A stretch of DNA of 43,455 nucleotides, taken from Macromonas nakdongensis. Its GTDB lineage: Bacteria > Pseudomonadota > Gammaproteobacteria > Burkholderiales > Burkholderiaceae_C. The translations under genes and the position numbers were made by a program. Numbering within the stretch: position 1 is the stretch's first letter; every line of letters begins with the position of its first letter. The notes under the pieces were generated by a model that saw nothing but the letters and a program-made list of their open reading frames with translations, was not told where the DNA came from and did not search any database. Below are positions 1 through 8,751 of the stretch, piece by piece. The DNA is taken from assembly GCF_002837145.1 (NCBI RefSeq), contig NZ_NWMV01000020.1, positions 1 through 43,455 of the forward strand, in the 5' to 3' direction.

Positions 1-3000
1 CCCCCGCCCGGCAAGGCCTATGTACCCGGGCCGGCGGTGCGCGCCCACCTTGACCGCCTGGTGCTGCAGGTCGTCAAAAGCCTGAACCCCGCCGCCGCAG
101 CGCCCCTGGGCCAGCTGGCGGCCGGCCTGGCGCGCGGCGCCACCGAGCCGGCCGAGCGCCACTTCTGGCTGGCCGCGGCCGCCTACTTCGAGGCCGTGGC
201 CCAGGGTGGCCTGCCCGACAGCGTCTACGTCAAGCGCGCCGCCTCCAGCATCTTGCTGCAGTACACCCACCTGAGCCAGGGCGAAGTGCAAGGGCTGCTG
301 CCCTTGACGCACGACCTGTGTTTCCTGGCGGCCCAGGCCCAGGTGCCCGACCCGAGTGCCGCCCCGGCGCTGCAAGCCCTGTGGATGGCCCAAGGCTGGC
401 GCGCCGCCGAGCGCTGGGACTGGGAACGCCAGGCCCTGGGCCTGACCGACCCCGCCTTGCTGGTCCGCCTGCGCGAAGCGGTGGCCGCGGCCCAGCGCGC
501 CTGGGCTTTGTGGACCGAAGGCGACGCCCAGGCCCTGGGTCGCGCCTGCGAACAGCTGGGGGCCCTGTCCACCGACTTGCCGGCCCTGCACCCTGCGGCC
601 CAGCCCCTGGCCGAGGCCTGGGCGGCTGTGGTGCAGCGGCACGCCACGGTCGCCGCCAGCACGCCCTGGCCGGCCGGGCTGGCGCTGGAAGCGTCCCACA
701 GTCTCCTGTGCCTGGGCGCCGAACTCGACGATTTCGACCCGCTCGACCCCGCCCTGGCCGCCCGCCACCAGACCTTGGCCCAACGCCTGCGGGGCGCGCT
801 GGACGGGCAGCCCGCCCCGGCGGCCGAGCCGTGGATGACGGCGCTGTACCGCCGCCTCAGCGAGCGTCAGACCCTGGGCCATGTCGTGGCCCAGCTGCAC
901 CACGAACTGGCGGCCGTGGAAGCGGCGCTCGACGCCGTGGTCCGCCGTGCCCAGAGCGCAGACCCGGTCGATGGGGTCGCGGCCAGCGTACCGGGCCTGG
1001 CCGACGTGCCGGCCCAGGCCGAAGCCATGGCCGGCGTCGCCCAGATGCTGGGCCTGGACGCGGCGGCCGAGGCCTTGCAGGTCCTGCGTGCCGAGGTGGC
1101 CGGCTGGGCGCAGTCCCCCGGGCCCGACGCCGCCGCGGTGCGGACCGCGGCGACCCGCCTTGCCCCCAACCTCAGCGCCCTGGGGTGGTTGTTCGACACC
1201 CTGGCCCGCCAGCCCGATCTGGCCCGCGATGGCTTTGTGTTCGACCCCGCCACCCAGAGCCTGCGCTCCCTGCTGGGGCCCACCCCCCCGACCGACGCGG
1301 TCGAAGTCCCGGTGCCTGCCGCACCCACGCCCGAGGCACTGCCTGCGGTGCCGCCCCAGACCGCCACCGCCCCGGCCCCGGCATCGGCCGGTCCAGACAT
1401 TCCCGCCGCAGGTGTCGACGAAGCCCCCGAGCCTGAAGACGACGGCGCCGAACTCCTGGCCATCTTCAGCGAAGAGGCCCGCGAGGTCTTCGTCCACGCC
1501 CGCGCCACCCTGGACGTGCTGCGCGGCCAGCCGGCCAGCCTGCCCGACCTCACCGCCTTGCGCCGCGCCTTCCACACCCTCAAGGGCAGTGCGCGCATGG
1601 TCGGTCTGGCCCAGGTCGGCGAAGCCGCCTGGGCGCTGGAGCAGCTGCTCAACGCCTGGCTCGCCGACCAGCGACCCGCCCAGCCGGAGTTGCTGGCCCT
1701 GTGCGAACAGGCCCTGACCCGGCTGGCCGAATGGGTCGATGCCCTGGCGGCCGGGCGGTCCGAGGCCGACGCCGTCGACCCCGCCCCCCTGCGCGTCAGC
1801 GCCGACGCCCTGCGCCTGCACGGCGAATACCGTCCCTGGTCCGCGCCGGCCGCCCCCCTGCCGCCAGAGCCAGAGCCAGAGCCCGACGCGCCGCCGGTGC
1901 TGGAGGAGGCGGTCAAGGTCATTGGGCCGCTGTGCATCGATCTGGAGCTGTACAACGTCTTCCTGAACGAGGCGGACGAATGGTCGCGTCGGCTCAGCCA
2001 CGGCTTGTCGGAGTGGGCACTCACTCCTGACGAGGCCCTGCCTGCGGAACTGTCCGCCCTGGCCCACTCCCTGGCCGGAGGTTCCGGCACGGTGGGGTAC
2101 ATGGGCCTGTCGCGCCTGGCCCGTGGGCTGGAGCACGCGCTCGACCGCACCCAGGCCCTGCCGGCCGGCGCCGCCCTGGCACCGGTCGAAGTGGCCCTGC
2201 TCGTGGCCGCGGCCGACGAGGCCCGCCACCTCTTGCACCAGTTCGCGGCCGGCTTCCTCAAGGACCCGAGCGACGACACCCTGGCCCTCCTGGCCGATGT
2301 GGCCACGGCCGCACAGGTGGCCCCCGCACCGGCAGCGGAGCCGGCGTCTGTCGCGCCCAGCCCGACCGAGCCCCCGCCCGCCGAGCCGGCGCCCCCAATT
2401 GCCATCCAGGCACCCCCTGCTGAACGGGTTCCGCCGCCGACACCGCCCGCCGCAGCCGCACCCGCAGCCTGGCCGCCGTCCATGCCAGGGACTGCGTCAC
2501 CGCTGCCCGGCCCCGTCATCGATCGGCTCGACACCGACCTGTTCGCCGTGTTCGAGGACGAAGCCCAGGAACTGCTGCCGCGCCTGGGCTCGGCCTTGCG
2601 CCAATGGGCCTCGCGCCCTGACAACACCAGCGCCCGGGCCGAGGTGCTGCGCAACCTGCACACCTTCAAGGGCAGCGCCCGACTGGCCGGCGCCCTGCGC
2701 CTGGGCGACCTCGCGCACCAACTGGAAGCCGACGTGCTCGCCCTGCCCGAAGTGCCGGGCGCGCCGGAGCAGGTGCGCCCGCTGCTGCCCGCGCTGGATG
2801 CGCTGGTGGCGCGTTTCGACGGGTTGCGCGCCGCCTTCGCCCCGGCACCGGCGGGCCAGTCCGCGCCCGTGGTGGACGGGGTGCAACTGCTGCCGCCCGA
2901 AGGCCTGCCCCAGCCCGCCGCGCCGCTGCGGCCAGAGGCGCCGGCCGGCCCGGGCGTGACGGTGCGCGTGCGCGCCGATCTGCTCGACCAGCTCATGACC

Positions 3001-4842
3001 CAGACCGGCGACGTGATGCTCACCCGCAGCCGGCTGGAAACCGACATGCGCGCCCTGCGCCAGTCATTCAAGGACATGTCGGGCAACATCGAGCGCCTGC
3101 GCAGCCAGTTGCGCGACCTGGAGCTGCAGACCGAAACCCAGATGCAGTCGCGGCTGGCCCAGAACCGCGACACCGACCCGCGCTTCGACCCGCTGGAATT
3201 CGACCGCTACACCCGGGTGCAGGAACTGACCCGGCTGCTGGCCGAATCGGTCAACGACGTGGCCACGGTGCAGCACCACCTGCAGCGCGCGGTGGAAGGC
3301 GCCGAGGGCAACCTGGCCGCTCAGGCGCGCCAGACGCGCGAACTCCAGCGCGACCTGCTGCGCACCCGACTGGTGGCCTTCGACTCGCTCGCCGAACGCC
3401 TGCACCGCGTGCTGCGCCAGGCCGCCGACGCTTCGGGCAAGCAGGCCGAATTGCTGTTGCAAGGCGCCGAGGTGGAGGTGGACCGTGGCGTGCTGGAACG
3501 CCTGGCCCCGGTGCTGGAACACCTGCTGCGCAACGCGGTGGCGCACGGCATCGAACCCCCGGCCGACCGCCATGCCGCGGGCAAGCCCGAGGTAGGTCAC
3601 GTCACCCTGGTCTTGCACCAAAGCGGCAACGACCTGGCGCTGGAACTGGCCGACGACGGCGCCGGCCTGAACCTGCCGCGCCTGCACGAACGCGCCGTGG
3701 CCCTGGGCCTGGTGCCGTCCGCCTCGCCCTTCACCGAAGCCGAGGCGGTGCGCTGCATGTTCGCCCCCGGCGTCAGCACCGCCACCGAGGTGACGGAAAC
3801 CGCCGGCCGCGGCATCGGCCTGGACGTGGTGCGCACCGAGGTGCTCGGCCTGGGCGGCCGCATTGAATACCTGCCCCCGGCTGGCGCAGGCACCGGCTTC
3901 CGCCTGGTGGTGCCGTTGAGCACCGCCGTCACCCAGGTGGTGATGCTGCGCGTCGGCGACTTCACCTTCGGCGTGCCCGCCCCCTGGGTAGAGGCGGTGC
4001 GCCGCGCACATGCGCCCGAGCTCACCGCGGCGTATGTGAGCGGCCAGTGGCGCGAAGGCCCCACGCTCATGCCCTTCTTCTGGGCCGGCGCCTTGCTGGC
4101 GCTGTCCACCGAAAGCACCGACCCGCAGGCCCACGCCGCCCGCAGCTGGCCGGTGCTGGAGTTCTACAGCGCCGGCCAGCGCGTGGCCTGGCACGTGGAC
4201 GAGGTGCTGGGCCACCAGGAGGTGGTGGTCAAACCTCTGGGGCCGCAACTGGCGCGCCTGCCCGGCCTGGCCGGAGCCACGGTGTTGGCTTCGGGCGCGG
4301 TGGCGCTCATCTACAACCCGGTGGCACTGGCCTCGCTGTACGGCGACGCGGCCCGGGCCTGGGTGCGCAGCCAGCGGGCGCAGGGCATCCAGGGCGCGGT
4401 ACCGGTGGCCCCGGCCTTGCCGCACACCGCCCCGGGGGCGGCCGGCCAGGCGCCGCTGGTGCTGGTGGTGGACGACTCCATCACCGTGCGCCGCGTCACC
4501 CAGCGCCTGCTCAAGCGCGAGGGCTACCGCGTGGCCCTGGCCTCCGACGGCCTGCAGGCCCTGGAGCGCCTGCGCGAAGAAGCGCCGGTGGTGGTGCTGT
4601 GCGACATCGAAATGCCGCGCATGGATGGCTTCGAGTTCGTGCGCCACCTGCGCGACGAGCCCCAGTGGGCCGACCTGCCGGTGGTGATGATCACCTCGCG
4701 CCTGGCCGACAAGCACCGCGACCACGCCCAGGCCATGGGCGTGGACCACTACCTGGGCAAGCCCTACTCGGAAGAGGAACTGCTGGCGCTGGTGGCGGCC
4801 TACGCACGGCTGGCGCCCCAGCCCGAGCCGCCCCGGGGCTGA
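1..4842 (+). CDS. ChpA/PilL-like chemotaxis hybrid histidine kinase (5' end outside window)
   Basis: The reading frame is open to the first base, so the start lies upstream; 1613 residues are visible. This is a CheA-family kinase of the type IV pilus chemosensory kind. Hpt domains carry histidines at visible residues 525 (HTLKG), 689 (HSLAG, degenerate) and 887 (HTFKG), separated by Pro/Ala-rich linkers. A CheA dimerisation/kinase core follows (about 985-1310) with N-box LRNAVAHGIE near 1175, DDGAG near 1219 and GRGIGLDVV near 1270. A CheW-like domain (about 1310-1450) and a C-terminal receiver domain (about 1485-1610) complete it; the phospho-acceptor is Asp1535 in the LCDIEMPRMDG segment, and the conserved Lys lies in GKPYSEEE. 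By family knowledge it would phosphorylate PilG/PilH-type regulators and steer twitching motility. It converges on the photolyase gene with one base between the stop codons. Confident of family; the pilus assignment is inferred from the multi-Hpt layout. Confidence 0.93.
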   Translation, partial: PPPGKAYVPGPAVRAHLDRLVLQVVKSLNPAAAAPLGQLAAGLARGATEPAERHFWLAAAAYFEAVAQGGLPDSVYVKRAASSILLQYTHLSQGEVQGLLPLTHDLCFLAAQAQVPDPSAAPALQALWMAQGWRAAERWDWERQALGLTDPALLVRLREAVAAAQRAWALWTEGDAQALGRACEQLGALSTDLPALHPAAQPLAEAWAAVVQRHATVAASTPWPAGLALEASHSLLCLGAELDDFDPLDPALAARHQTLAQRLRGALDGQPAPAAEPWMTALYRRLSERQTLGHVVAQLHHELAAVEAALDAVVRRAQSADPVDGVAASVPGLADVPAQAEAMAGVAQMLGLDAAAEALQVLRAEVAGWAQSPGPDAAAVRTAATRLAPNLSALGWLFDTLARQPDLARDGFVFDPATQSLRSLLGPTPPTDAVEVPVPAAPTPEALPAVPPQTATAPAPASAGPDIPAAGVDEAPEPEDDGAELLAIFSEEAREVFVHARATLDVLRGQPASLPDLTALRRAFHTLKGSARMVGLAQVGEAAWALEQLLNAWLADQRPAQPELLALCEQALTRLAEWVDALAAGRSEADAVDPAPLRVSADALRLHGEYRPWSAPAAPLPPEPEPEPDAPPVLEEAVKVIGPLCIDLELYNVFLNEADEWSRRLSHGLSEWALTPDEALPAELSALAHSLAGGSGTVGYMGLSRLARGLEHALDRTQALPAGAALAPVEVALLVAAADEARHLLHQFAAGFLKDPSDDTLALLADVATAAQVAPAPAAEPASVAPSPTEPPPAEPAPPIAIQAPPAERVPPPTPPAAAAPAAWPPSMPGTASPLPGPVIDRLDTDLFAVFEDEAQELLPRLGSALRQWASRPDNTSARAEVLRNLHTFKGSARLAGALRLGDLAHQLEADVLALPEVPGAPEQVRPLLPALDALVARFDGLRAAFAPAPAGQSAPVVDGVQLLPPEGLPQPAAPLRPEAPAGPGVTVRVRADLLDQLMTQTGDVMLTRSRLETDMRALRQSFKDMSGNIERLRSQLRDLELQTETQMQSRLAQNRDTDPRFDPLEFDRYTRVQELTRLLAESVNDVATVQHHLQRAVEGAEGNLAAQARQTRELQRDLLRTRLVAFDSLAERLHRVLRQAADASGKQAELLLQGAEVEVDRGVLERLAPVLEHLLRNAVAHGIEPPADRHAAGKPEVGHVTLVLHQSGNDLALELADDGAGLNLPRLHERAVALGLVPSASPFTEAEAVRCMFAPGVSTATEVTETAGRGIGLDVVRTEVLGLGGRIEYLPPAGAGTGFRLVVPLSTAVTQVVMLRVGDFTFGVPAPWVEAVRRAHAPELTAAYVSGQWREGPTLMPFFWAGALLALSTESTDPQAHAARSWPVLEFYSAGQRVAWHVDEVLGHQEVVVKPLGPQLARLPGLAGATVLASGAVALIYNPVALASLYGDAARAWVRSQRAQGIQGAVPVAPALPHTAPGAAGQAPLVLVVDDSITVRRVTQRLLKREGYRVALASDGLQALERLREEAPVVVLCDIEMPRMDGFEFVRHLRDEPQWADLPVVMITSRLADKHRDHAQAMGVDHYLGKPYSEEELLALVAAYARLAPQPEPPRG

Positions 4843-4843
4843 C

Positions 4844-6337
4844 TCAGCCTTTTTTCACCACCGCGTAGCGTTCCAGCGTCTGCGCCCGCGCCACCGCGTG
4901 GTCCACCACGGGCGCCGGGTAGTCGCGCCCGATCACCAGCCCGGCCGACTCCAGTTCCACCGGCTTGGCCAGCCAGGGCGCGTGCAGCGCGTGGCTGGGC
5001 AGCCCGGCCAATGCCGGCAGGTAGCGGCGGATGAACTTGCCGTGCGGATCGAACTTTTCGCTCTGGCTCACCGGGTTGAAGATGCGGAAGTAGGGCTGCG
5101 CGTCGCAGCCGCTCGATGCGGCCCACTGCCAGCCGCCGTTGTTGGCCGCCAGGTCGAAGTCGATCAGGTGGTCGGCAAAGTAAGCCTCGCCGCGCCGCCA
5201 GTCGATTCCCAGGTCTTTCGTCAAGAAGCTGGCCACCACCATGCGCAGGCGGTTGTGCATGTAGCCGGTCTGGTTGATCTGGTGCATGGCGGCGTCCACC
5301 AGCGGGTAGCCGGTGCGGCCCTCGCACCAGGCGGCAAACAGCGCGTCGGCGTGCTTGCCACGTTCCCAGCGGATGGCGTCGTACTCGGGCTTGAAGGCGC
5401 CGCTCACCGCGTGTGGGAAGTTGGCCAGAATCTGGTGGTAAAAGTCGCGCCAGACCAGTTCGCTCAACCAGGTGCTGGCGCCGGCCAGGCCCTGCAGGTG
5501 CATGACGTAGGCCACGCCTGCCAGCGCACGGATGCTGATGGTGCCAAAGCGCAAATGCACGCTCAGGTAGCTGGGGCCTTTGACGGCCGGAAAGTCCCGC
5601 GCCTGGTGGTAGTGGTCGATGCGGCTGGCAAAGTCCTCGAACAGTGCTTGGGCGCCCCGGCTGCCGGTGCGGACTTTGAGTTCGCGCAGGTTGCTGCGCA
5701 CGAAGCCCAGGTCCTCCAGCGCGGGCACGCCGGGTGGCGTGTGGGCCGGGCAGGGTGCCAGCGTGTCGGCGTAGCGTTCCACCGGGTAAGCCTTCAGGTG
5801 AAAGTCGGTCAACGCCTTCAGCCAAGCGTTCTTGTACGGCGTGAACACGGTGAAGGGCCGGGCGTTCTGCGTCAGCACCTCGTGCCGCTCGAAAATCACA
5901 TGGTCCTTGAAGGTGTGCAGCACCGCGCCCCCGTGGGCCAGCGCGCCCAGCACCTGGGCATCGCGCGCCTGGGCGGCGGGTTCGTCGTCGTGGTTGGCAA
6001 ACACCGCCTGAACGCCCAGTTGCGCGGCCAGGCGCGGAATCTCGTCGCTGGCCGCGCCGTGGCGCACGATCAGCCCCACCCCCTCGGCGCCGTTGGAGCG
6101 GCCCAGGGCGCGCAACTGCTCGTCCAGGTCGATCAGCGATTCGTGGATGAACTCCACCCGCCGGTCGGCCACCAGCCCGCGGTCCAGCAGCGGCTGCAGG
6201 ATGGTGGTGTCGAACACGAACACGCACCACACCTTTTGACAGCGTTTGAGCGCGTGGTACAGCGCGGCGTTGTCCGCGGCCCGCAGGTCGCGGCGGAACC
6301 ACATCAGGCCGGTGTTGTAGGTGCGGTGGGCTTGCAT
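4844..6337 (-). CDS. phrB: Deoxyribodipyrimidine photo-lyase (class I)
   Basis: A 497-residue cryptochrome/photolyase protein that repairs UV-induced cyclobutane pyrimidine dimers using reduced FAD and light. The N-terminal photolyase alpha/beta domain opens with GLMWFRRDLR. The C-terminal FAD-binding domain contains LSVHLRFGTIS, WLSELVWRDFYHQIL and the signature stretch from LANNGGWQWA-type residues to FNPVSQSEKFDPHGKFIRRY near residue 400. Length fits class I enzymes. Start: I prefer ATG at 6337 because a -10-like TGATAT overlaps the alternative ATG at 6352, which adds only five residues; neither has a good Shine-Dalgarno sequence. The integrase scar lies directly upstream, so this gene may use a promoter made in or beside that scar. 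No specific regulation is visible. Confidence 0.95.
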   Translation of the reverse strand: MQAHRTYNTGLMWFRRDLRAADNAALYHALKRCQKVWCVFVFDTTILQPLLDRGLVADRRVEFIHESLIDLDEQLRALGRSNGAEGVGLIVRHGAASDEIPRLAAQLGVQAVFANHDDEPAAQARDAQVLGALAHGGAVLHTFKDHVIFERHEVLTQNARPFTVFTPYKNAWLKALTDFHLKAYPVERYADTLAPCPAHTPPGVPALEDLGFVRSNLRELKVRTGSRGAQALFEDFASRIDHYHQARDFPAVKGPSYLSVHLRFGTISIRALAGVAYVMHLQGLAGASTWLSELVWRDFYHQILANFPHAVSGAFKPEYDAIRWERGKHADALFAAWCEGRTGYPLVDAAMHQINQTGYMHNRLRMVVASFLTKDLGIDWRRGEAYFADHLIDFDLAANNGGWQWAASSGCDAQPYFRIFNPVSQSEKFDPHGKFIRRYLPALAGLPSHALHAPWLAKPVELESAGLVIGRDYPAPVVDHAVARAQTLERYAVVKKG

Positions 6338-6443
6338 AGAGGGAGTCAGCATATCAGCACCACCGACTACAAAAACAGCAAGGTCGATAAAACCGGTGGA
6401 TTCTGCGCAGAGGCCGATACCTGACCATCCACCGCCAAGCGGG

Positions 6444-6689
6444 TCAAGAAAGAATCCCCCTCATGGGGCCCCAAGTCTTTGGGGTGCACTTGCCGTAGAA
6501 CAGAACGAAACGCTTGACCCAATGGACGTACTGCCGCTTCGTGGACCGGCCATCGCGTCTCAGACGCACCTCATCACGCAATTGATTGACCAACTTGGGG
6601 GAGCGGGATGTGTTTGTAGGGGAAGTCTGCACAAGCACCGTTTGGGGTGCCCGTATCCCATGGATTGGGAGCATCACATGGACATTCAT
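6444..6689 (-). pseudogene. Truncated integron-integrase-like tyrosine recombinase (N-terminal fragment)
   Basis: An 81-codon open frame. Its middle part, from about residue 28 to 74, reads like the N-terminal SAM-like (core-binding) domain of IntI-type integron integrases: SPKLVNQLRDEVRLRR, then YVHWVKRFVLFYGK, then a TPKTWG segment where IntI proteins have HP..lG. Family members are about 320-340 residues and carry the catalytic R-H-R-Y residues in the C-terminal half. All of that is missing: the homology ends at TWG and a stop follows seven codons later. The first 27 residues do not look like IntI. The local base composition is visibly less GC-rich than its neighbours. I infer a dead fragment left by deletion of an integron or related element. 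No attI or attC site was seen beside it. Confidence 0.72.
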
Positions 6690-6714
6690 ATCCCAAAAAC
6701 TTCATTTTCAGCGT

Positions 6715-6757
6715 CTGGGGCGGTGGATCAAACCCGGGATTTGATCCACCGCCCCAG
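6715..6757. repeat. Perfect 18-bp inverted repeat, 7-nt loop, across the acyltransferase stop codon
   Basis: Bases 6715-6732 are exactly reverse-complementary to 6740-6757, with loop 6733-6739. The repeat contains the last codons and the TGA of the acyltransferase gene. On the minus strand it would form a very stable hairpin just at the end of that message, but the nearest T run is about 18 bases farther on, so it is not a classic intrinsic terminator. It may stabilise the 3' end, or record a fold-back duplication at the edge of the integrase scar. Confidence 0.9.
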
Positions 6758-7783
6758 CGGCGCCTCCACCCAGCGTTCGAATGCCCAGCCGAGCAGCACG
6801 CTCACGCCCCACACCGCCAGGAACAACGCCACCCCGGCCGCCGGGCCGCTCAGCTCCAGGGCCGCGAACAGCGCGTTGCCCAGCAGCAGCACCGGAAAAT
6901 GCACCAGGAACAAGGCGTACGACGAGCGCCCCAACGCGTGCAGCGCCGCGCCCAGGCTGCAGGGCAAGGGCAGGCGCCAGGAGGCCCAGCGCTGCGCGGT
7001 GGCCAGCCACAGGGCCACGGCCAGCGCCAGGGCGATGCGGTGTCGGAATTCCAGCAGCAGGGCCAGCGTGCCCAGCACGACCAGGCCGGCGAGCCACGCA
7101 CCCCGGGCCCACGCCTGTGGCCATTGCCCGGACCAGCGCGCCATCACCCCCAGCCCGTAGGCGCCGAAGAAGTAGATCGACCAGTCGTCCAGCCCCGGGG
7201 CGCGGTTCCACCACAGCAGGGAGGCGGCCGCCACCCCCAGCACCAGCGCCTGTGCCGTGCGCGCTTGCCCGCCGCGTTGCCCCAACCACAGCAGCAAGGC
7301 CAGCAGCGCGTGCAGTTGGAAGTCGATGGCCACGTACCAGATGCCGGCCGACAGGGCTTCCACCCCCATCACCTCCTGCAGCAGCAGGGCGTGGGCCAGC
7401 CATTCGTCCAGCGAGGGGTGCTCGGGCACCAGGTCGGCGCTCAGCCAGGGGCGGGACACGGCCGCGGCCGCCATGGCCAGCGCCAGCGCCACCAGGAACG
7501 GCGGGGCCAGCCGCAGGTAGCGCCGCCACAGGCTGAGCCCCAGGGCCGACACACCGCCCGCCATGGCCGGCATCAGGCTGGGCACGGCCAGGTAGCCGCC
7601 CAGCACCAGGAACACCTGCACCGCCATGCGGCCGTAGCCGTAGAGCCAGTCCATCAGGGCCGGGGCGGCGTGTTCCATGGCCTCGGCCACCGGCCCGTAG
7701 GCCGACAGGTGGTGCAGCACGATGATTTGCGACGCCAGCACCTTCAGGGTGTCGATGCCGGGTTGGCGGGCGTGGGGCTTCAT
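6728..7783 (-). CDS. Acyltransferase family 3 (OatA/WecH-like) membrane protein
   Basis: A 351-residue integral membrane protein with about ten hydrophobic segments. The N-terminal GIDTLKVLASQIIVLHHL segment (residues 9-26) matches the conserved start of acyltransferase_3 proteins, where a His in the first helix is needed for acyl transfer to sugars or other envelope molecules. The C-terminal end, FERWVEAPLGRW, resembles the family's usual ending, so the length is near normal. The start ATG (7783-7781) overlaps the stop of the upstream pseudouridine synthase gene as ATGA, which decides the start and suggests translational coupling. The stop codon falls inside the perfect inverted repeat 6715-6757. 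The acceptor molecule cannot be told from sequence. Confidence 0.88.
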   Translation of the reverse strand: MKPHARQPGIDTLKVLASQIIVLHHLSAYGPVAEAMEHAAPALMDWLYGYGRMAVQVFLVLGGYLAVPSLMPAMAGGVSALGLSLWRRYLRLAPPFLVALALAMAAAAVSRPWLSADLVPEHPSLDEWLAHALLLQEVMGVEALSAGIWYVAIDFQLHALLALLLWLGQRGGQARTAQALVLGVAAASLLWWNRAPGLDDWSIYFFGAYGLGVMARWSGQWPQAWARGAWLAGLVVLGTLALLLEFRHRIALALAVALWLATAQRWASWRLPLPCSLGAALHALGRSSYALFLVHFPVLLLGNALFAALELSGPAAGVALFLAVWGVSVLLGWAFERWVEAPLGRWIKSRV

Positions 7784-8727
7784 GGGGTGTCGGGCCAGTC
7801 CAGCTGGCGCGGGCTGACGAAGCGCCGTGGCGCGCCGGTCACCGGGTCGGTGAAGGCGATGGCCTGGGCCAGCAGGCGCAGCGGGTCGGCAAAGTCTTCG
7901 GCCTCGCCCGGCGCGCGCCGCACCACCGGGTAGAACTGGTCGCCCACCATGGGCAGGCCCAGGCCGTGCAGGTGCACGCGCAACTGGTGGCGTTTGCCGC
8001 TCACGGGTTCCAGCCGGTAGCGCGCCCACGGGCCGCGTTGCTCCAGCAGGTGGATGTGGGTTTCGCTGTTGTCGGGCAGGCCTTCGTGCGGCGCGGCTTC
8101 GCGCATTTTGTAGAAGGCGTCCTCGCACTCCAGAATGTGGCTGCGGCGCGTCTGCGGCCAGGCCAGGTGCGGCGCAGCGGGGGCGATGGCTTCGTAGGTC
8201 TTATCGATGCGCCGTTCGCGGAACAGGCGCTGGTAGGCGTCGCGGTCTTGCGGGCGCACGCTGAACACCACCAGCCCGGCGGTTTCGCGGTCGATGCGGT
8301 GCAGCGGGCTGAGGTTGGGCAGGTCCAGCCGTTTTTTCAGGCGCACCAGCAGGCTTTGCTGCACGTAGCGCCCACCGGGAGTGACGGGCAGAAAGTGCGG
8401 TTTGTCGGCCACCACCAGGTGTTCGTCCTGGAACACCACCGTTTCTTCGAACGGAATGGCCGGCTCCTGCGGCAGCGCGCGCCAGTAGTACACGCGGGCG
8501 CCGTTCTCGTAAGGCGCGTCGGGCAGCAGCACTTGGCCGTCGTCGCCCACCACCTCACCGGCCTGCAGGCGCTGCAGCCATTCGGTGCGCGGCACGCGCG
8601 GCAGGCGCTCGGCCAGAAAGTCCAGCAGCGTGGGCCAGGGCGCCACGCGCATGCGCGGCAGCGCCACGCAACTGGGCGAGACCCCGTCGCGCATGGGGAT
8701 GGCGGCGTTTTTGGGCACGTGGGCCAT
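7780..8727 (-). CDS. RluA-family RNA pseudouridine synthase
   Basis: A 315-residue protein of the RluA/YqcB class that isomerises uridine to pseudouridine in tRNA or 23S rRNA. The catalytic motif HRIDRETAGL is present with the nucleophilic Asp at residue 146, preceded by a KPHFLPVTPGG segment and followed by GKRHQLRVHLHGLG near residue 260. The N-terminal 80 residues (LLDFLAERLPRVPRTEW and following) resemble an S4-like RNA-binding segment. It sits 24 bases after ribD and overlaps the acyltransferase start by four bases, so it probably belongs to a trmB-ribD-rluA-like transcript. Which RNA position it modifies is not evident from sequence alone. Confidence 0.92.
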   Translation of the reverse strand: MAHVPKNAAIPMRDGVSPSCVALPRMRVAPWPTLLDFLAERLPRVPRTEWLQRLQAGEVVGDDGQVLLPDAPYENGARVYYWRALPQEPAIPFEETVVFQDEHLVVADKPHFLPVTPGGRYVQQSLLVRLKKRLDLPNLSPLHRIDRETAGLVVFSVRPQDRDAYQRLFRERRIDKTYEAIAPAAPHLAWPQTRRSHILECEDAFYKMREAAPHEGLPDNSETHIHLLEQRGPWARYRLEPVSGKRHQLRVHLHGLGLPMVGDQFYPVVRRAPGEAEDFADPLRLLAQAIAFTDPVTGAPRRFVSPRQLDWPDTP

Positions 8728-8751
8728 GGTGGCTTTCGGGGGTGGGCGAGG

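Noticed and set aside
867-3173. A 768-codon open frame antisense to the CheA-like kinase
   Set aside because: Ser/Ala/Arg-rich shadow without recognisable domains; the plus-strand kinase domains are clear.
6715-6757. attC recombination site beside the integrase fragment
   Set aside because: The arms are perfectly paired and lack the GTTRRRY/RYYYAAC core ends and the extrahelical bases attC sites need.
6324-7160. Plus-strand open frames across the integrase scar
   Set aside because: No family features and they overlap the acyltransferase gene antisense.
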